Positions 30,404-39,236 of a DNA stretch of 64,000 bases are shown one piece after another. The notes beneath the pieces are model-generated. The model did not search any database. It was not told the origin of the DNA and saw nothing but the letters and a program-made list of their open reading frames with translations. The first letter of the stretch is position 1; every line of letters starts with the position of its first letter. Both the position numbers and the translations under genes were made by a program. This stretch comes from Bacillota bacterium (lineage in GTDB: Bacteria; Bacillota; Limnochordia; Limnochordales; ZCTH02-B6), in contig PKQS01000007.1 of the NCBI GenBank assembly GCA_017577945.1, positions 248,001 through 312,000 on the forward strand, given 5' to 3'.

Positions 30404-30455
30404 GCGGGCCGCAGCCTAGATCCTAGCACAGGCGGCCCGAGACGTCAATAGGGAG

Positions 30456-31301
30456 TCACCGCGCCTGGTCCAACAGCCGGCGCACGAAACGCGGCAGTGC
30501 GAACGCCGCAGCGTGCACTTCCGGCGTGTAATACTTGGTCTCGAACGGCGGCAGCTCGTCCGGCCCCAGCCGCGGCCGGCGCGGGTCGGTGCCTTTCGTT
30601 CCCACCGTAAAGCTCCAGGCGCCCAGCGAATAGATGGGCACCGTCGTCAGGAAAAGGTACGCGGGAGCGTTGAAGCCCCGGCTTACCGCGTGGACCACGT
30701 CGCGCACGACCTGCGGCGTCAGCCACGGCGACTCGGTCTGCGCCACCATGAGGCCGCCGTCTCTCAGCGCCGCGGCTACGTCCCGGTAAAACTCCTCTCG
30801 GAACAAGCCGACCGCGGGCCCGAGCGGATCCGACGAGTCGACGATGACCACGTCGTACTGGTCGCGCACGGTCTTGACGTACTCGATACCGTCCGCGACG
30901 TGAATCGTCACGCGCGGATCGTCCAGGGCGTGGCTGAGTTCAGGCAAATATTGCCGGCACAACTCGATGACGCGCTCGTCGATTTCCACCAGATCGACGT
31001 GTTCGACCGTGTCGTGCTTGAGCACTTCGCGCACGGTCCCACCGTCGCCGCCGCCGATGACCAGGACGCGGCGCGGGTTCGGATGGGCGAAAAGCGGGAC
31101 GTGGGCAATCATCTCGTGGTAGAAGAACTCGTCCGCGACGGTCGTCTGCACGACGCCGTCCAGGACGAGCATGCGGCCGAAGACGGGAGTGTCCAGGATG
31201 GCGATGTCCTGGTACTTGGATCGCTCGCGGTGCAGGACGCGGCTGACGCGAAAGCCGATGTGCAAGTCTTTATTTTCGACTTCCTTAAACCAAAGTTCCA
31301 C
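30456..31301 (-). CDS. speE: spermidine synthase
   Basis: This 281-residue aminopropyltransferase makes spermidine from putrescine and decarboxylated SAM. Motifs seen are LDGVVQTTVADEFFYHEM, the nucleotide-binding VLVIGGGDGGTVREVL, and VDSSDPLGPAVGLF. The C-terminal FETKYYTPEVHAAAFALP is also typical. GTG 31301 has GGAGG eight bases upstream. It sits between two tRNA genes on the same strand. Its by-product is salvaged through mtnA. Confidence 0.95.
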   Translation of the reverse strand: MELWFKEVENKDLHIGFRVSRVLHRERSKYQDIAILDTPVFGRMLVLDGVVQTTVADEFFYHEMIAHVPLFAHPNPRRVLVIGGGDGGTVREVLKHDTVEHVDLVEIDERVIELCRQYLPELSHALDDPRVTIHVADGIEYVKTVRDQYDVVIVDSSDPLGPAVGLFREEFYRDVAAALRDGGLMVAQTESPWLTPQVVRDVVHAVSRGFNAPAYLFLTTVPIYSLGAWSFTVGTKGTDPRRPRLGPDELPPFETKYYTPEVHAAAFALPRFVRRLLDQAR

Positions 31302-31395
31302 TGCACATCCCTCCAGCTGTTCTTGCGGCCTCCAACCCGCGCGCGAACACCCGCGGCGCCTGTCGCCCGCTCCGGGCGGCAGGCCGCAGCCTGCT

Positions 31396-31430
31396 AAAAC
31401 AAAGAGGGACCCCGCGGCGCAGGGTCCCTC
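31396..31430 (-). terminator. rho-independent terminator of tRNA-Glu
   Basis: Minus-strand stem GAGGGACCC/GGGTCCCTC (31430-31404) followed by TTTGTTTT. Confidence 0.88.
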
Positions 31431-31438
31431 GTCTTGCG

Positions 31439-31514
31439 TGGTACCCCCAAGGGGATTTGAACCCCTGTCTCATGGCTGAGAACCATGCATCCTAGGCCGC
31501 TAGACGATGGGGGC
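31439..31514 (-). tRNA. tRNA-Glu (CTC)
   Basis: A 76-nt cloverleaf with encoded CCA: acceptor GCCCCCA/TGGGGGT, anticodon arm CATGG-TTCTCAG-CCATG with anticodon CTC, and T arm GGGG-TTCAAAT-CCCC. It has its own promoter and terminator. Confidence 0.96.
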
Positions 31515-31542
31515 ACGTCATTAAGGCCTTAAAGCAAGTCTC

Positions 31543-31571
31543 ATTCTAGCACGCCCGCGGAGTTTTGTAAA
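31543..31571 (-). promoter_or_regulatory. promoter of tRNA-Glu
   Basis: On the minus strand TTTACA (31571-31566), a 17-base spacer and TAGAAT (31548-31543), about 30 bases upstream of the mature tRNA 5' end. Confidence 0.8.
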
Positions 31572-31630
31572 GCGGCAACCGCGTGTACAGAATAGTCGGG
31601 CGCTTCGCCCCTTGCGGCGGTTGAGGCGCC

Positions 31631-31670
31631 CCGCCCGCGCCGGACCCGCCGCCTGGCCCGGCGCGGGCGG
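31631..31670. repeat. perfect 13-bp GC-only inverted repeat
   Basis: CCGCCCGCGCCGG (31631-31643) and CCGGCGCGGGCGG (31658-31670) around a 14-base loop. No T run on either strand, so it is not a standard terminator, although it lies past the icd repeats. Confidence 0.7.
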
Positions 31671-31684
31671 GCGTGTAGCGGCGT

Positions 31685-31796
31685 AGCACCGCCCGAGGCC
31701 GTCCGCTGGAGCGGCGCCGCCCGAGCCTTTCCGCCGGCGCGGCGCCGCGTGAGCTTGTCCACCGGCCTAGCGCCGCCCGGGCCCGTCCGCCGGTTA
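31685..31796. repeat. four 28-bp tandem repeats abutting the icd stop codon
   Basis: Units at 31685, 31713, 31741 and 31769 keep exact 28-bp period with consensus core GCGCCGCCCGAGCC, a TCC and CCGG. The last unit ends on the three bases of the minus-strand icd stop codon. No spacers, so not CRISPR. Confidence 0.8.
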
Positions 31797-33254
31797 CTGG
31801 CCCTGGTCCAGCGAGTACGCGCGCTGGCCGTCGAAGAGATACAAGTTGTCCAGCTTGATCCACTCGAAGCCGGCCTCATCCAGCCGACCGAGCAGGGCCA
31901 CGATGTCGGCGCGCGTGGCCTTGCCCGGCTGCACCGCTTCGAACCGGCAGCGCCAGTGGTCGGACAAGAACGTTTCCGGGAAGCCGTCGGGATACACTTT
32001 CACGCCGCGGTTGGAGATCACGGTCAGCGAAAATTCCGGCCCCGCCAACTCCTCGAGGCGCCGCCCCAGCTCGGACGGCGAGAGCTCCGTGTTGTACAGG
32101 TACACGTCGACGCCGTTCAGCTCGCGCTTCGGCCGGTAGCTGCGGCTCAGCGTCAGCGGCATGGGCTGGCGCGCCAGGGGCTTGCCGTCGGTGCGGGACG
32201 GCCCGTAGTCGACCGCCTTGAGCTGCCGGGGCTTTTCGCCCAGCCGCTCCACCACCGCCTGTGCGAATTCCTTCGTGCCCACCGACGGTCCGCCGCGGGC
32301 GATGTCGTACGTGTGCACGCCGTCCTCGATGGTTTTCAGCCACGCGTTGTGAATGAGCGTGGCCGTCTCGTTCAAGCCGATGTGCACCAGCATCATGATG
32401 GCGCCGTGCAGCAGGCCCGAGGGGTTGGCCACATTTTGCCCCGCGCGCCGGGGCGCGCTGCCGTGAATGGCCTCGAACATGGCGCACTCGTCGCCGATGT
32501 TGGCCGAGCCGGCCAGCCCTACGCTGCCGGCGATTTGCGCGACGATGTCGGAGGCGATGTCGCCGTAGAGATTGGGCAGGACGATGACGTCAAACTGCTC
32601 GGGCGTGTCGGCCATCTTGGCCATGCCGATGTCGACGATCCAGTGCTCGGCTTCGATGTCGGGGTATTCCTTGGCCACTTCCCGGAAAATTTCGTGGAAG
32701 AGGCCGTCGGACATCTTCATGATGTTGTCTTTCGTAAAGCAGGTGACTTTCTTGCGCCCGTACTGCCGCGCGTACTCAAACGCGAAACGGATGATGCGTT
32801 CGGAGCCGGGCCGGCTGATGATCTTGAGGCTCTGCACCACGTCCGGCGTCTGCTGGTGCTCGATGCCCGCGTAGAGGTCCTCTTCGTTTTCGCGGATGAT
32901 GACCACGTCCATGCCCGGATACTTGGTGGGCACGAACGGGTGGTACGACACCGCCGGGCGCACGTTGGCGTACAGGCCCAGCATCTTGCGGGTCGTCACG
33001 TTCAGGCTCTTGTAGCCGCCGCCTTGGGGCGTCGTGATGGGCGCCTTCAAGAACACTTTCGTGCGCCGCAGCGACTCCCAGGCTTCGTCGGTGATGCCGG
33101 AAGTGTGCCCTGCCAGGTACACTTTTTCCCCGATCTCGATGAACTCCGGCTCGATGGCCGCGCCCGCGGACATGAGGATGTGGAGCACCGCGTCCATGAT
33201 CTCGGGGCCGATGCCGTCGCCGCGCGCAACGGTGATCGGAATCTTGTCCGCCAT
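31794..33254 (-). CDS. icd: isocitrate dehydrogenase (Thermus-type, with C-terminal extension)
   Basis: This 486-residue isocitrate/isopropylmalate dehydrogenase family protein has the N-terminal ITVARGDGIGPEIMDAVL, the catalytic segment IIRENEEDLYAGIEH, the metal-binding PNLYGDIASDIVAQ and the coenzyme loop EAIHGSAPRRAG. About 140 extra C-terminal residues resemble the extension of Thermus NADP-dependent isocitrate dehydrogenase, which favours isocitrate over isopropylmalate. It complements aconitase elsewhere in the window. ATG 33254 follows GGAAAGGAG. The promoter region contains TGATG-N6-CATCA at 33292-33307. Confidence 0.9.
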   Translation of the reverse strand: MADKIPITVARGDGIGPEIMDAVLHILMSAGAAIEPEFIEIGEKVYLAGHTSGITDEAWESLRRTKVFLKAPITTPQGGGYKSLNVTTRKMLGLYANVRPAVSYHPFVPTKYPGMDVVIIRENEEDLYAGIEHQQTPDVVQSLKIISRPGSERIIRFAFEYARQYGRKKVTCFTKDNIMKMSDGLFHEIFREVAKEYPDIEAEHWIVDIGMAKMADTPEQFDVIVLPNLYGDIASDIVAQIAGSVGLAGSANIGDECAMFEAIHGSAPRRAGQNVANPSGLLHGAIMMLVHIGLNETATLIHNAWLKTIEDGVHTYDIARGGPSVGTKEFAQAVVERLGEKPRQLKAVDYGPSRTDGKPLARQPMPLTLSRSYRPKRELNGVDVYLYNTELSPSELGRRLEELAGPEFSLTVISNRGVKVYPDGFPETFLSDHWRCRFEAVQPGKATRADIVALLGRLDEAGFEWIKLDNLYLFDGQRAYSLDQGQ

Positions 33255-33381
33255 GCCACGACTCCTTTCCGAAAAAGGTTCTAAAATTGTGTGATGGTTT
33301 CACATCATCCTCAATATACCATTGCGGCGGTTGAGCCGCCAGGGGCGGCCGCGGGTGGGAAGAGGCGGGCGCAGCGAGGCG

Positions 33382-33861
33382 TCACGGACCGGAGGCGGGC
33401 GACGCCTTGACGTAGAGGAAAAACGTCTCCCACGTGATGGAGCTCATGACGACCTGGACGCGCCATTCCCGGTTTTCCACCGTCACGTGGCGGTCGTGCA
33501 CCAGCTTTTGCATGAGCAGGTGGTCGATTTCGTTCACGGGCACGCCGATGACGTGATCAAGTACCAAGTCCCGCACGAAGCGGCGCAGCTGCAGCGCGGT
33601 CCGCTCGTCGCCCTCGAAGTCGACCAGTTCCACCACCACGTCTTTGGCCAGCAGGCGGCTGGCGGGCTGCTGCTGCAGCCGCTCGTACCGCTCCTCCAGA
33701 TCCGCCAGCCGGTCCCGGAGCCGCTCGTTGTCCACGGACAACGCCTCAAGGCGCGAGCCGTGGCGCAGCGTCGCGCCCAAAGCGCCCAGCAGCACGCCCA
33801 GGCAAAACAGTGCCAGGCTCGCGGCCAACTGCCGGCGCGTCCAGCTGACGAAGCGAATCAA
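33382..33861 (-). CDS. ytrI: YtrI-like sporulation membrane protein
   Basis: This 159-residue protein has one N-terminal membrane span (LALFCLGVLLGALGATL), a coiled coil (LEALSVDNERLRDRLADLEE) and a beta/alpha C-terminal domain (VVVELVDFEGDERTALQLRR). This matches Bacillus YtrI in architecture and in position next to ytrH and dnaE. YtrI is needed for efficient sporulation. TTG 33861 has GGAGG nine bases upstream and overlaps the ytrH stop as TTGA, giving tight coupling. Confidence 0.72.
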   Translation of the reverse strand: MIRFVSWTRRQLAASLALFCLGVLLGALGATLRHGSRLEALSVDNERLRDRLADLEERYERLQQQPASRLLAKDVVVELVDFEGDERTALQLRRFVRDLVLDHVIGVPVNEIDHLLMQKLVHDRHVTVENREWRVQVVMSSITWETFFLYVKASPASGP

Positions 33862-34190
33862 TCGCCGCTGCCTCCGGTGATGGTCATGACGAGCCAGTAG
33901 CCCGCGTGCGCGCCGAGAAAGCCGGCGAAGATGACGCCGAGCTGCCGTACGAGGTGCACCACTTCGCCGCCGAACAGGCCCGAATCCAAGGCGCGCAGCG
34001 TGGGCAGCGTGCCGCCGATGACGACCACGATGGCCCACAGCTTGATGTCGCCGGCCAGCGCCTGCATACGGTAAAAGGGCGACTCTGGGTAAAAGAGCGC
34101 AGCCAGGCCGCCGATGAGCGAGCCGCCGAGGACCACGCCCAAGGCTGTAAAGAAGGGCACCAGCAGCCCCCGCGCGATCTCCGGGTACAC
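33858..34190 (-). CDS. ytrH: YtrH family sporulation protein
   Basis: This small membrane protein of about 110 residues has the YtrH pattern FFTALGVVLGGSLIGGLAAL, then LWAIVVVIGGTLPTLRALDS, and a C-terminal HAGYWLVMTITG. YtrH acts in sporulation in Bacillus, where it neighbours ytrI and dnaE. GTG 34190 is chosen because it places the known N-terminus correctly; the frame is open to ATG 34274. It is divergent from dnaE. Confidence 0.78.
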   Translation of the reverse strand: MYPEIARGLLVPFFTALGVVLGGSLIGGLAALFYPESPFYRMQALAGDIKLWAIVVVIGGTLPTLRALDSGLFGGEVVHLVRQLGVIFAGFLGAHAGYWLVMTITGGSGD

Positions 34191-34345
34191 GGCGCCACCC
34201 CCGCGGGTCTCACCGCCAGCATATGGGGCGCTGCAGGCGATCATGACGGCGGGGACGAAAGTAAGGCAACGCAAGCTGTCGCGGCCTGGCGGCCGCCGGT
34301 TCCGGGAAGGTGCCGGCGCTTAGAGCGCCCCGCGGGGGGAGGCCC

Positions 34346-37300
34346 ATGTCGGTTCCGTTCGTGCATCTGCACGTGCATTCGCACTTTAGTCTGCTGGACG
34401 GCGCGGCGGCGCCCGAGGCGCTGGCGGCCCGGGCGGCGGCGCTGGGCATGCCCGCGCTGGCGCTGACGGACCACGACGCGCTGTTCGGCGCGGTGCGCTT
34501 TTACCGGGCCGCCAAAGAGGCCGGCGTGCACCCCATCGTCGGTCTGGAGCTGGCGGTAGGGCCCGAAGGGCGGCACGTGACGCTGCTGGCCGCGGACGAG
34601 ACGGGCTACCGCAACTTGTGCCGGCTTTCGACGGCAGCCATGAGCGGCGGTCCCAGCGAGACGCCGGGCAGCGGCGCGCGGGGGACAGGGTCGCGCAGCG
34701 TGCCGCTGGAGCTGTTGTGGGAGGCGGGCGACGGGCTCATCGTCCTGAGCGGGTGCCGGCGCGGGCTTTTGGCTGCGCCGCTTTTGGCCGGCCGCCCGGA
34801 GGAGGCCAGGCGGGTGGCGGCCCGCTTCCGGGACCGGTTCGGCCCGGACCGGTTTTTTGTGGAGCTGCAGCAGCACGGGCGGCCCGACGACGAGGAACTG
34901 ACCCGCCGCCTGGCGGCGCTGGCCGACGAGCTGCAGCTACCGGTCGTTGCCACCAACAACGTGCACTACCTGTCGTCCGAGGATGCCGAGGCCCACGACG
35001 TGCTCTTGGCGCTGGGCGCCGGTGCGCGGCTGGCCGACCCGCAGCGGCCTCGGTTTCCCACGCGCGAGTTTTATCTGAAATCCCCCGAGGAGATGCAGCG
35101 CCTGTTCGCCCACCGGCCCGAAGCGCTCGAAAACACGCTGCGCATCGCCGAGCGCTGCCAGGTCGATCTGGGATTGGGCGGGCGGCGGCTCCCCCGGTTT
35201 TTCCCGGACGAGGCCGCCGCGGCCGCGGCGCTGCGGCAGCGGGCCTGCGAAGGCGCCCGGCGGCGCTTCGGCGATCCCTTGCCGGAACCGGTCGCGGCGC
35301 GGCTGGAGCACGAGCTCGGCGTCATCGCCGGCGCCGGTTTGTCCGACTACTTCCTCCTTGTGGCTGAAATTGTGGAGTTGGCGCGGCGGCGCGGCATTCC
35401 CGTCGGCCCCGGCCGGGGGTCGGCGGCCGGCAGCCTGACCGCGTACTGCCTCTTCATCACGGACGTCGATCCCTTGGAGCACGGATTGCTCTTCGAACGG
35501 TTCCTTAACCCGCAGCGCCTGCAGATGCCGGACATCGACGTGGACGTGTGCGACGTGCGGCGGGAGGAGCTGTTGGCCGAAGTGCGCCGCCGCTTCGGGG
35601 CGGACCGGGTGGCGCAGATCGCCACCTTCGGTACGCTCGCGGCTCGCGCAGCGCTGCGGCACGTCGGCCGGGTGCTGGACTTGCCGGCCGGCGAGGTAGA
35701 CGCGCTGGCGCGGCTGGTGCCGGACGAGCCCGGCGTGACGCTGGCGGAGGCAAAGCGGCGGGTGCCCGCGCTGGCGCAGGCGGCCGCGGGCGGGCCTGGG
35801 GCGCGGCTGCTGGCGCTGGCGGAGGCCGTCGAGGGGACGCCGCGGCACATGTCGATCCACGCGGCCGGCATCGTCATCGGCGACAAGCCGCTGGCGGGGG
35901 AGCTGCCGCTGGTGCAGGCCGCGGGCGGCGCGGCGGTGACGCAGTACCCTATGGAAGACATTCAGGCGCTCGGCTACGTGAAAATGGACTTGTTGGGGCT
36001 GCGGACGCTGACGGTCCTCGACAACGTGCGCCGGGCCGTCCGGGCCCGAGGCGTGCCGGTGCCTGAGCGGCTGCCGCTGGACGACCAGCGGGTCTACGAG
36101 GCGCTGCGCCGTTACGGGACCGAAGGCGTCTTTCAGCTCGAAACTCCCATGTTCCAGCGGCTGTCGGAGCGGCTGGGGCCGCGGCGGTTCGCCGACTTGG
36201 CCGCGCTGTTGGCCTTGGGCCGCCCGGGGCCGGCCGAGCGGGTGGACGAGTTCATTCGCCGGCGCAACGGGCAGGCGCCGGTGCGCTACCATCACCCGAA
36301 ATTGGCTCCCATTCTCGAAGAAACGTATGGTATTATCGTTTACCAAGAACAGGTCATGCGCATCGCGGTGGAGGTGGCCGGCTACTCTCCCGCGGAGGCG
36401 GACTTGTTCCGCCGCGCCATGTCGGCCAAAGACCCGGCCATCATGGCGGCGCAGGAAGACCGCTTCGTCGCCGGTGCGGTGGCCGGGGGCGTGCCCGAGC
36501 CTGTGGCTCGCCGCATCTTCGGCGAGCTGGCCGCCTTTGCCGGTTACGGCTTCAACAAGAGCCACTCGGTAGCCTACGCGCTGTTGTCCTACGAGACCGC
36601 GTACTGGCGCACGCACTTTCCGGCCGAATTTTTCGCCGCCCTGCTCTCGTCGTGGCGAGGCCATCCCCAGCGCATCGCCCGCTACGTCGCGGCGGCAAGA
36701 AAAATGGGCGTCCAGGTGCTGCCGCCGGACGTCAACACGAGCCCGGCCGATTTCGCGGCCGCCGGCGGCGCCGTGGCGTTCGGCTTGAGCGGCTTGCGCC
36801 ACATAAGCGAAGCGGCCGCGCAGGCCATCGTCGCAGCGCGGCGGGACGGGCCGTTCACGTCGCTGGCTGATCTTGCGCGCCGGCTGCCGTCGCGCTTCGC
36901 GCACCGGCGGCTGTTCGAAAGCTTAATTGAGGCGGGCGCGTGCGACGGCTTCGGCGTCAGCCGCAGCGAGCTGCTGCGGCAGTTGGAGCGGCTCGACGCC
37001 GGCGGCGGGGCCGTGGCGCAGACGTCGCTGTTCGGCGGCGAGGGCGCGGCGGCGCGGCCGGCCGAAAAGCAAGAGTGTGCCGGTTCCGACTTTTCTGCTA
37101 CAATAAACGAGGGCGAGCCGCTGGTGCTTTCAGTTCCGGCGGGCGCGGCGCGGCATTTCCCGGCCCTGCGGCGGCTGCTGGAAGCCCATCCGGGGCCGGC
37201 GCCGGTGCTGCTGCGCATCGACGCCGGCGACCGCACCGTGGTCGTCGAGACCGGGCTGAAAGTGGCACCGACGGCGGCGCTGCTGGATAAGCTTAAGCGA

Positions 37301-37402
37301 GAGGCGGCGCGAGGCCGCATCACGGGCGCAGGTTTCGGCGGGCCGGAGGGCGCGGGCACACCCCGCGGCACGGCCGGCGCCGAGCCGACAACCGAGGAGT
37401 GA
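34346..37402 (+). CDS. dnaE: DNA polymerase III alpha subunit (DnaE type)
   Basis: This 1018-residue DnaE polymerase has an N-terminal PHP domain (HLHVHSHFSLLDGA, LTDHDALFGAVRFY) and the C-family palm with FLNPQRLQMPDIDVDVCD (about 386-403; the catalytic Asp pair is intact, with V and C where many DnaE have F and E). It also has finger and beta-clamp regions (GFNKSHSVAYALLSYETAYW). The C-terminal part after about residue 880 is short and carries an IDAGDRTVVVETG segment. The ATG has GGGGGGAGG upstream. It probably serves lagging-strand or general synthesis; PolC is not in the window. Confidence 0.95.
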   Translation: MSVPFVHLHVHSHFSLLDGAAAPEALAARAAALGMPALALTDHDALFGAVRFYRAAKEAGVHPIVGLELAVGPEGRHVTLLAADETGYRNLCRLSTAAMSGGPSETPGSGARGTGSRSVPLELLWEAGDGLIVLSGCRRGLLAAPLLAGRPEEARRVAARFRDRFGPDRFFVELQQHGRPDDEELTRRLAALADELQLPVVATNNVHYLSSEDAEAHDVLLALGAGARLADPQRPRFPTREFYLKSPEEMQRLFAHRPEALENTLRIAERCQVDLGLGGRRLPRFFPDEAAAAAALRQRACEGARRRFGDPLPEPVAARLEHELGVIAGAGLSDYFLLVAEIVELARRRGIPVGPGRGSAAGSLTAYCLFITDVDPLEHGLLFERFLNPQRLQMPDIDVDVCDVRREELLAEVRRRFGADRVAQIATFGTLAARAALRHVGRVLDLPAGEVDALARLVPDEPGVTLAEAKRRVPALAQAAAGGPGARLLALAEAVEGTPRHMSIHAAGIVIGDKPLAGELPLVQAAGGAAVTQYPMEDIQALGYVKMDLLGLRTLTVLDNVRRAVRARGVPVPERLPLDDQRVYEALRRYGTEGVFQLETPMFQRLSERLGPRRFADLAALLALGRPGPAERVDEFIRRRNGQAPVRYHHPKLAPILEETYGIIVYQEQVMRIAVEVAGYSPAEADLFRRAMSAKDPAIMAAQEDRFVAGAVAGGVPEPVARRIFGELAAFAGYGFNKSHSVAYALLSYETAYWRTHFPAEFFAALLSSWRGHPQRIARYVAAARKMGVQVLPPDVNTSPADFAAAGGAVAFGLSGLRHISEAAAQAIVAARRDGPFTSLADLARRLPSRFAHRRLFESLIEAGACDGFGVSRSELLRQLERLDAGGGAVAQTSLFGGEGAAARPAEKQECAGSDFSATINEGEPLVLSVPAGAARHFPALRRLLEAHPGPAPVLLRIDAGDRTVVVETGLKVAPTAALLDKLKREAARGRITGAGFGGPEGAGTPRGTAGAEPTTEE

Positions 37403-37407
37403 TCCGC

Positions 37408-37977
37408 ATGAAAGAGGAAGTTCTGCGGCTTTTCAAGGAACGCGGCGTGTCGGTGGAGGACATCGCCGTCATCGTGTTTCACCTGCAACAGCCGCATATG
37501 GATGATTTGACGCTGGAAGAGTGCTCCGAGTCGGTGCACCGGGTGTTGGATAAGCGCGAGGTGCAGCATGCCATTTTGACGGGCATCGCGCTGGACATGC
37601 TGGCTGAGCGGGATATGCTGCCGGAGCCGCTGTCTTCTATTATTAAGCGCGACGAGCCGCTGTACGGCGTGGATGAGATTTTGGCCCTGGCCGTCACGAA
37701 CGTCTACGGCTCCGTTGGCTTGACCAGCTTCGGGTATCTCGACAAGCGGAAGGTGGGCGTCATCGCGCGGCTCAACAACCGCGATCAGGGCCGCGTGCAC
37801 ACGTTCTTAGACGATATGGTGGCGGCGGTGGCGGCGGCCGCGGCGGCGCGCATCGCGCACCAGCGGCAGGCGCGGGTGCAGCAGCGGACTTGGAACGACA
37901 ACGGGGACTTGTCTTCCGCCGAAGGCGAGGGAGGCCAGGCGCCGTCCAAGAAGCCGCAAGCCGCTTCGGGCGCTTAG
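37408..37977 (+). CDS. pgpA: phosphatidylglycerophosphatase A family protein
   Basis: This 189-residue PgpA/YutG family protein shows VSVEDIAVIVFHLQQPHMDD, EVQHAILTGIALD, the catalytic-region YGVDEILALAVTNVYGS and FGYLDKRKVG, and VHTFLDDMVAAVAAAAAARIAH. Family members dephosphorylate phosphatidylglycerophosphate; the YutG branch is soluble, as this is. ATG 37408 has GAGGAG eight bases upstream and starts six bases after the dnaE stop, so the two are coupled. Confidence 0.82.
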   Translation: MKEEVLRLFKERGVSVEDIAVIVFHLQQPHMDDLTLEECSESVHRVLDKREVQHAILTGIALDMLAERDMLPEPLSSIIKRDEPLYGVDEILALAVTNVYGSVGLTSFGYLDKRKVGVIARLNNRDQGRVHTFLDDMVAAVAAAAAARIAHQRQARVQQRTWNDNGDLSSAEGEGGQAPSKKPQAASGA

Positions 37978-38007
37978 TTGACCGCGTTTTGGACGAGGCG
38001 CTATAAT
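37978..38007 (+). promoter_or_regulatory. promoter of mtrB-accD-accA-pyk
   Basis: TTGACC (37978-37983), an 18-base spacer and TATAAT (38002-38007). The -35 begins directly after the pgpA stop codon. Confidence 0.75.
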
Positions 38008-38051
38008 TTGCACGATCATCGGCGGCGTGCAACCGTCTGGAGGGCGTCGCG

Positions 38052-38279
38052 ATGCGGGACGACGCGGTTTGCGGTGATTTCGTCGTCATCAAGGCGCTGG
38101 AGGACGGAGTGACCATCATCGGGCTGACGCGGGGCGAGCAGACGCGGTTTCATCACGCGGAAAAACTCGACCGCGGCGAGGTGATGCTCGCTCAGTTCAC
38201 GGCGCACACGTCGGCCATGAAAATCCGCGGCCGCGCCGAAATCATTACGAGGCACGGCCGCATCGAGTCGGGGGACTAG
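38052..38279 (+). CDS. mtrB: TRAP, trp RNA-binding attenuation protein
   Basis: This 75-residue protein matches Bacillus TRAP through [39 protein letters not shown] and [13 protein letters not shown]. The RNA-contact Lys (EKLDRGE), Lys and Arg (MKIRG) and the Thr/Ser tryptophan-binding positions are kept, so an 11-mer ring that binds GAG/UAG repeats when charged with Trp is expected. The ATG follows GGAGG at eight bases. It heads the accD-accA-pyk gene string from its own promoter, an unusual location away from folE and trp genes. Confidence 0.92.
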   Translation: MRDDAVCGDFVVIKALEDGVTIIGLTRGEQTRFHHAEKLDRGEVMLAQFTAHTSAMKIRGRAEIITRHGRIESGD

Positions 38280-38294
38280 GGGCGGGTACCTGCG

Positions 38295-39224
38295 GTGGCG
38301 AGACTGAAGGACTTGTTCCGGTCCAAGCAGCGCTACGCGACGGTCCGGCCGTCCCAGGGCGGCCAAGGAGCGGCGGATCCGTCGGCCGGCGCCGGTCCGG
38401 GGGCCGGTACGGGCACGCTGCGGCCGGAGCGGATGAAAGAAGTGCCCGACGGACTGTGGACCAAATGCCCGAATTGCCAGAACATCTTTTTTGACGCCGA
38501 GCTGGCGAAGCACCTGTACGTGTGCCCGCAGTGCGGCCATCACATGACCATCGGCGCGAAAGAACGGCTCCGGCAGCTGCTGGACGACGTCGACACCTTC
38601 GAGCCGTGGGACGAGCACCTGGAGACGGTGAACGCGCTGGGCTTCCCGGGTTACGAGGAGAAGCTGGCCAAAGCCCAGGAGAAAACGGGCTTGCGCGAGG
38701 CGTTTCTCGGGGGACTCGGGCGCATGGACGGCAAACCGGTCGCCATCGGTGTGCTCGACTTCAACTTTTTCAGCGGCAGCATGGGGTCGGTGGTCGGCGA
38801 AAAGGTGACGCGGCTGTTCGAGCGGGCCGCGCAGCGGGACGTGCCCGTCGTCATCGTGTCCGGCGGCGGGGGCGGCGCCCGCATGCAAGAAGGCATTTTG
38901 TCGCTCATGCAAATGGCCAAGACGAGCCAGGCCGTGGAGCGGTTCGGGCGCACCGGCCGGCCGTACATCTCGGTGCTCACGCACCCGACCATGGGTGGCG
39001 TCTACGCTTCGTTCGCGTCGCTGGGCGACTATATCTTCGCGGAGCCCGGCGCCCTCATCGGCTTCGCGGGGCCGCGCATCGTGGAGCGCACGATTCGCCA
39101 GCCGCTGCCCGCAGGCTTCCAGACGGCGGAGTACGCGCTGAAAAACGGCATGGTCGACCGCATCGTGCCGCGCAAGGAGCTGCGGCCGACCATCATTCAC
39201 GTGCTGCGCCTGCACGAACGATAG
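38295..39224 (+). CDS. accD: acetyl-CoA carboxylase carboxyltransferase beta subunit
   Basis: This 309-residue AccD subunit transfers the carboxyl from biotin to acetyl-CoA with AccA in fatty-acid synthesis. The N-terminal zinc ribbon (CPNCQNIFF ... VCPQCG, Cys pairs at about 56-59 and 75-78) is intact. The crotonase-fold core has VSGGGGGARMQEGILSLMQM and THPTMGGVYASFA. A Gly/Ala-rich insert lies at about residues 20-42. The GTG start is 15 bases after mtrB. Confidence 0.96.
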   Translation: MARLKDLFRSKQRYATVRPSQGGQGAADPSAGAGPGAGTGTLRPERMKEVPDGLWTKCPNCQNIFFDAELAKHLYVCPQCGHHMTIGAKERLRQLLDDVDTFEPWDEHLETVNALGFPGYEEKLAKAQEKTGLREAFLGGLGRMDGKPVAIGVLDFNFFSGSMGSVVGEKVTRLFERAAQRDVPVVIVSGGGGGARMQEGILSLMQMAKTSQAVERFGRTGRPYISVLTHPTMGGVYASFASLGDYIFAEPGALIGFAGPRIVERTIRQPLPAGFQTAEYALKNGMVDRIVPRKELRPTIIHVLRLHER

Positions 39225-39236
39225 GAGAGGCTCGCG

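Noticed and set aside
31685..31796. CRISPR array
   Set aside because: The 28-bp units are directly adjacent with no spacers and no cas genes are nearby.
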